Source: UBA5072 sp964560225 (lineage in GTDB: Bacteria; Bacteroidota; Bacteroidia; Bacteroidales; UBA10428). From it: a DNA stretch of 64,000 nt. The notes beneath the pieces are model-generated. The model saw nothing but the letters and a program-made list of their open reading frames with translations. It did not search any database and was not told where the DNA came from. Of the stretch, positions 60,695-64,000 are shown in pieces (position 1 is the first letter of the stretch; each line of letters starts with the position of its first letter). The translations under genes and the position numbers were made by a program. The DNA lies in the NCBI GenBank assembly GCA_964560225.1, contig CAZLLD010000002.1:43251-107250 (forward strand). The letters are read 5' to 3'.

Positions 60695-61807
60695 GTGGTG
60701 ATAAAAAACCTGAAAATAATAGTAATAGCCTGTTTCATGGTGTTGCCAAGCCAAAGTGGAATAACGCAGGTATTAAAAGATACAGCTACATTTAATTTGG
60801 TATGCAAGGGTGTGGATTTTATTTACAATCTGCAGTTCACAGAAGCCAGGGAGGTTTACCGGAAGATCAGTTCGGCATATCCATCACACCCCATGAAATA
60901 TGTTTACAGGGGATTGCTTACCTACTGGGAAAACTACCCATTGATATCCACATCGCCGGCGCGGCAAACATTTGAGAAAGACCTGCGATATGCCATTGAG
61001 CTTTGTGAGAAAAAACACAACCCGGATGATGAGGCGGAATATCTGGTATTGAACCTGGGTGCCCGGGGTTTGCTATTGCTCTTTTATGCCGATAATGAAT
61101 TGAGTATGGATGTGATTCCGCTTGCTTCTGGCACATACCAATATCTTAAACAGTCATTTAATTACACCGGAACCTATGCCGATTTTTATTTTTTTACCGG
61201 GCTTTACAATTATTATCGTGAAGCTTATCCTGAGGCCCACCCGGTTTACAAACCTTTGGCTATATTGTTCCCAAAGGGGAACCGTGAAAAAGGGCTGAAA
61301 GAACTGCAAATTGCTTCAAAAAATGCCATTGTGTTAAAAGCCGAGGCCTATACTTTCCTTTCCGGGATATACATCAGTTTCGAAAGGAATTTTCTGCAGG
61401 CATCACAATACAGTAAAGCATTGTACAAGCTTTATCCCCAAAATTACAGTTACATGGCTGTTTACATAAAAAACCTTTTGCTTGCCAAACGCTATGACGA
61501 GGCCGAAAACATGATCAGGCAGAACCATATTCTCAGTGACAACGCATTTTATCAGTCGCAATTACTCATTTTAAGAGGCATACTTCAGGAAAAGAAATAT
61601 AAGAATCACAAGCAGGCCCAGGCATTGTATGCGAAAGGACTGAAAGGCATCAAACCATTTGGCGAATTTGGAGAAGAATACGCGGCATATGCCTATTTCG
61701 GCCTCAGCCGGATCAGCGATGCCAATGGAGACAAGCATAACAAAAAAGTCTACCGCAAACAGGCGATGGACCTGGCTGATTTCAAGGATGTCAATTTTGA
61801 TGACTGA
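60695..61807 (+). CDS. Exported TPR-like repeat protein, unknown function
   Basis: The 370-residue product uses GTG at 60695 or 60698, since no ATG precedes the signal peptide (VIKNLKIIVIACFMVLPSQSG). The mature part is helical with TPR-like repeats (FTEAREVYRKISSAYPSHP, FLSGIYISFERNFLQASQYSKALYKLYP, SQLLILRGILQEKKYKNHKQAQALYAKGL). No family recognised. It follows amrS by 91 nt on the same strand and could be part of the same unit. Confidence 0.6.
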   Translation: MVIKNLKIIVIACFMVLPSQSGITQVLKDTATFNLVCKGVDFIYNLQFTEAREVYRKISSAYPSHPMKYVYRGLLTYWENYPLISTSPARQTFEKDLRYAIELCEKKHNPDDEAEYLVLNLGARGLLLLFYADNELSMDVIPLASGTYQYLKQSFNYTGTYADFYFFTGLYNYYREAYPEAHPVYKPLAILFPKGNREKGLKELQIASKNAIVLKAEAYTFLSGIYISFERNFLQASQYSKALYKLYPQNYSYMAVYIKNLLLAKRYDEAENMIRQNHILSDNAFYQSQLLILRGILQEKKYKNHKQAQALYAKGLKGIKPFGEFGEEYAAYAYFGLSRISDANGDKHNKKVYRKQAMDLADFKDVNFDD

Positions 61808-61829
61808 TCGGGTTAAACCAGATCAGTCA
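61801..61829. terminator. Possible hairpin between convergent genes
   Basis: TGACTGATC (61801-61809) pairs perfectly with GATCAGTCA (61821-61829), with an inner GGTT/AACC. There is no T run on either side, so terminator function is doubtful. Confidence 0.3.
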
Positions 61830-61847
61830 ATGATTCGGAACACCTGA

Positions 61848-62960
61848 TTACTTTCGCTTCACAAGCAACGTCAGAACAGAAAAAATCACCAGTATGGCAG
61901 TTGCTGCAAACGCCCAGTAATTCGGCTTTCGGGATGCAGCATGGAGCGTGTAATCGGTAAAGAAAAACCGGTATTGATCCAGCTTCCATTTAAGCGTATC
62001 CCCATTCGCAAACGGAGCATTCGTTTCCAACACTTTTCCCGGCAAGGTCAGCTGATAGTCCAATTCCATCCCAAAGCCTTTGGTATAATCAGGAAACTCA
62101 GCCTTGTATTTATCTTCCAGATCACCTTGTATGGGATTCGAATCGGTAAACTGACTTGTGTGAAAATGAACATTTAATACCGAGTCAAATTCATCCACAA
62201 CATCCGGTAACAACGTATCTTGACCAAAACGAAGATAGACCGAATCCTTTGCCAGAGCGAAAGAGACTGAATCAACCGGCATGTTCTTTATTAAAGAATA
62301 ATGTCTGAGCACGAAATTGTAGTCTTCTTCAAAAACCGATCTGTTTAGCCAGGCATTTGACCTGCTTTCCATATCATTGAGCATGTCCCGGATTTCAATA
62401 CCGATCTTTCCCTTAAATAATTCCGAATTCTGACCATACAGGGTTTCTAACTCAACCGGTGAAAGGTAATTCTCAACCGGAACTCTGGAGAAAGGATTCT
62501 GCAACGGATATGTTTCTGAGAATTCAAAATAGGTATAAAACCATCTGAATTTCTTTTTCCATGAAAGTACCGGCGTTACTGAATCCCAATCGGAATTGTT
62601 AAACCGGAAAATTTCAGCCATGTTTTGTACCGAAGGATATTCTTTTTGTACAATGACGTAAGATAGAAAGGTTGAATCATGAATATGTCTGAAATAGTCT
62701 TGTTTATCTATCTTTCCCGGCATACTGTCGTTTGCATGTTTTCCATAAATACTCATTTTCCATGTTGAGTCGAGCTTTACAGGAAAACGGTTCTTTGATG
62801 TATCGCCTGCCACAAAAGCAGAATCCGCCTGTCCTCTGAATTCACGATAGCAGGAACCATCGGGACTAATTCGGGTATACATCTGATGATCCGCGGTATT
62901 GCAGCCATATAATAATGCAATGACCAATAGAAGCATAAATTCTATAATTGTCTTTTTCAT
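61848..62960 (-). CDS. Lipoprotein with C-terminal membrane helix, unknown function
   Basis: The 370-residue product has a lipoprotein signal (MKKTIIEFMLLLVIALLYGC, Cys20) and a single C-terminal transmembrane helix with a basic tail (YWAFAATAILVIFSVLTLLVKRK). The extracytoplasmic body has beta-rich and helical parts and no recognised domain. It is 5 nt downstream of an anti-sigma-like gene in a leftward run with an ECF sigma factor, so it may be part of its regulated or sensing complex. Confidence 0.62.
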   Translation of the reverse strand: MKKTIIEFMLLLVIALLYGCNTADHQMYTRISPDGSCYREFRGQADSAFVAGDTSKNRFPVKLDSTWKMSIYGKHANDSMPGKIDKQDYFRHIHDSTFLSYVIVQKEYPSVQNMAEIFRFNNSDWDSVTPVLSWKKKFRWFYTYFEFSETYPLQNPFSRVPVENYLSPVELETLYGQNSELFKGKIGIEIRDMLNDMESRSNAWLNRSVFEEDYNFVLRHYSLIKNMPVDSVSFALAKDSVYLRFGQDTLLPDVVDEFDSVLNVHFHTSQFTDSNPIQGDLEDKYKAEFPDYTKGFGMELDYQLTLPGKVLETNAPFANGDTLKWKLDQYRFFFTDYTLHAASRKPNYWAFAATAILVIFSVLTLLVKRK

Positions 62961-62965
62961 AACCG

Positions 62966-63499
62966 TTATTTTTGAATGATTTGAGTTGAATCTGAATAGG
63001 TCTGCAGGAGCTTTGTCCGGTAGCTCAGGTTTTCTTTCTCCAGTTCCTGTATTTGGTTTAACAGGTAGTTCAGCGACTTGCGGTTAATCCGGATTACTTC
63101 ACCGGGATCCGTTTCCTGATTGACTACCGCAGCATCTTCCGTAAATTCATACAGCACTTGTTGGATCTTTTCAACCCTGGTTGGGTATTTGTTGTGATGC
63201 TGGTACAGATCACCTGATACCAGTTCGTTTTCCAGAATGTTCAGTTTCCGGTTCATCTCCCATTGTTCGCTGATTAAGAACATGATTAAAAAAGCTGCCG
63301 CAACGGTTGTAATCACCCTGATGGCGCGATACAGATTCCATTGTCTTTCATTTGCCGCCAATGAAATGTAGGGCAGATTGCGACTACGGTCCTTCTGAAC
63401 GGCCTGCATAATCTTATCTGTTAATCCTTCAGGTGACTGGGATGCTGGTTCTTTCCTCTTCAGAAAACCAATGAGTTCATCATATAAATCATTTTTCAT
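62966..63499 (-). CDS. Single-span membrane protein, probable anti-sigma factor
   Basis: The 177-residue product (ATG at 63499; an upstream ATG at 63520 gives an unlikely MRRGGRR start) has a cytoplasmic N-terminal region, one transmembrane helix (about 69-87, AIRVITTVAAAFLIMFLIS) and a periplasmic coiled-coil tail (about 88-165). It overlaps the end of the sigma gene by 11 nt. Context and topology suggest the cognate anti-sigma factor; no zinc-binding motif is visible. Confidence 0.65.
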   Translation of the reverse strand: MKNDLYDELIGFLKRKEPASQSPEGLTDKIMQAVQKDRSRNLPYISLAANERQWNLYRAIRVITTVAAAFLIMFLISEQWEMNRKLNILENELVSGDLYQHHNKYPTRVEKIQQVLYEFTEDAAVVNQETDPGEVIRINRKSLNYLLNQIQELEKENLSYRTKLLQTYSDSTQIIQK

Positions 63500-64000
63500 G
63501 CGTCTTCCTCCTCTCCTCAATAATTTCCAGTTTTTTTTTCATGCTCTGTTTCGCACAATAGAGATTGCTTTTTATTTTATTCGGAGTCATCCCGGTTATT
63601 TGTGAAATTTCTTCACCCGATAATTCTTCAAGTTCTGACAAGCTGAAAACGATTCTCTGTTGCGGCGGGAGTGTATCTGTCAGATAGCGGATTATTCCTG
63701 CCTGTTCGGCATTTATGTATGATGCCTCAATATTCTCGCTTGATGGTGGATCCTGAAGTTTTATGTCTTCTATATTTATTAGCACGGTGTTTTTCCGGAC
63801 TCTTCCTGACCGCATCCTGTCATAACACAGGTTCACTACAATTTTATAAACCCAGGTGGTGAAGCGCATATCCTGGTTAAACCGCGAAAGATTTCTCCAC
63901 ACCCTTACAAAAGTATCCTGAACAACCTCCTCCGTATCCGGTTCATTGCAAAGCAGTCTGAAAGCAGTAGCGTATACAAAGGACTGGTGCATTTCAACCA
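63489..64000 (-). CDS. ECF-type RNA polymerase sigma factor, 5' end outside the window
   Basis: The visible part has sigma-70 region 2 (SFVYATAFRLLCNEPDTEEV, VQDTFVRVWRNLSRFN, FTTWVYKIVVNLCYDRMR) and region 4 (LPPQQRIVFSLSELEELSGEE, ISQITGMTPNKIKSNLYCAK). The frame stays open to the window edge (Val-Glu before the Met at 63992), and region 2.1 is incomplete, so the true start lies beyond position 64000. It forms the promoter-proximal gene of a sigma - anti-sigma - lipoprotein unit. Confidence 0.88.
   Translation of the reverse strand, partial: VEMHQSFVYATAFRLLCNEPDTEEVVQDTFVRVWRNLSRFNQDMRFTTWVYKIVVNLCYDRMRSGRVRKNTVLINIEDIKLQDPPSSENIEASYINAEQAGIIRYLTDTLPPQQRIVFSLSELEELSGEEISQITGMTPNKIKSNLYCAKQSMKKKLEIIEERRKTHEK

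Overview
The window looks like a chromosomal contig from a Bacteroidota bacterium, most likely a fermentative Bacteroidales/Marinilabiliales-type anaerobe. The evidence is a serine protease with a type IX secretion (T9SS) C-terminal sorting domain, Bacteroidota-typical families (DUF3857/transglutaminase, DUF4252, DUF3667, DUF2027-Smr, THX ribosomal protein), many lipoproteins and beta-barrel proteins, weak or absent Shine-Dalgarno sequences, and repeated TAnnTTTG -7 promoter boxes upstream of genes. There is no rRNA operon, phage, IS element or CRISPR array. Most of the window is ordinary core genome.

Layout. 0-8 kb: fabG, a beta-barrel protein, then an exported operon of an IPT/TIG-repeat lipoprotein and two DUF3857/transglutaminase-like proteins. 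8-14.4 kb: a long RelA/SpoT protein with a decayed hydrolase domain, a HAD phosphatase, THX overlapping metZ, tRNA-Lys(CUU) and a PflA-like radical SAM protein. 14.4-17.5 kb: an ECF sigma/anti-sigma pair flanked by two DUF4252 paralogues, then a LolA-like protein. 17.6-27.9 kb: thioesterase, SDR, rarA, kdsA, a TPR histidine kinase, RNase P RNA, a Smr-domain protein divergent from queA, a threonine aldolase and an exported MsrB. 28-35 kb: the T9SS protease, rlmN, a SPOR-like protein, a STAS-like protein and a NarL-type two-component pair.

35-43.7 kb is the metabolic centre: a FAD/Fe-S D-lactate (or 2-hydroxyacid) dehydrogenase divergent from pta - divergent 3-hydroxyacyl-CoA dehydrogenase - ackA - ptb - buk. 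This run can conserve energy through both acetyl-phosphate and butyryl-phosphate, so acetate and butyrate are the likely end products. 43.8-46.5 kb holds an SDR and two outer-membrane-type proteins. 46.5-51.6 kb is the most accessory-looking part: tRNA-Lys(UUU), a nested 121-bp palindromic element, direct repeats, a gene-poor stretch, AT-rich small membrane genes, a B3-like metallo-beta-lactamase-fold protein and nhaA.

51.6-55.5 kb: S41 protease-like lipoprotein, an Uup-type ABC-F ATPase and an RluA-type pseudouridine synthase. 55.7-60.6 kb is the best candidate for a poorly described system: a Memo-AMMECR1 fusion with an N-terminal signal sequence, a polytopic spermidine-synthase-like membrane protein and a radical SAM enzyme with a Tat-like N terminus, in overlapping or nearly touching frames. 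The window ends with a TPR protein, a membrane-anchored lipoprotein and a second ECF sigma/anti-sigma module whose sigma gene runs off the right edge.
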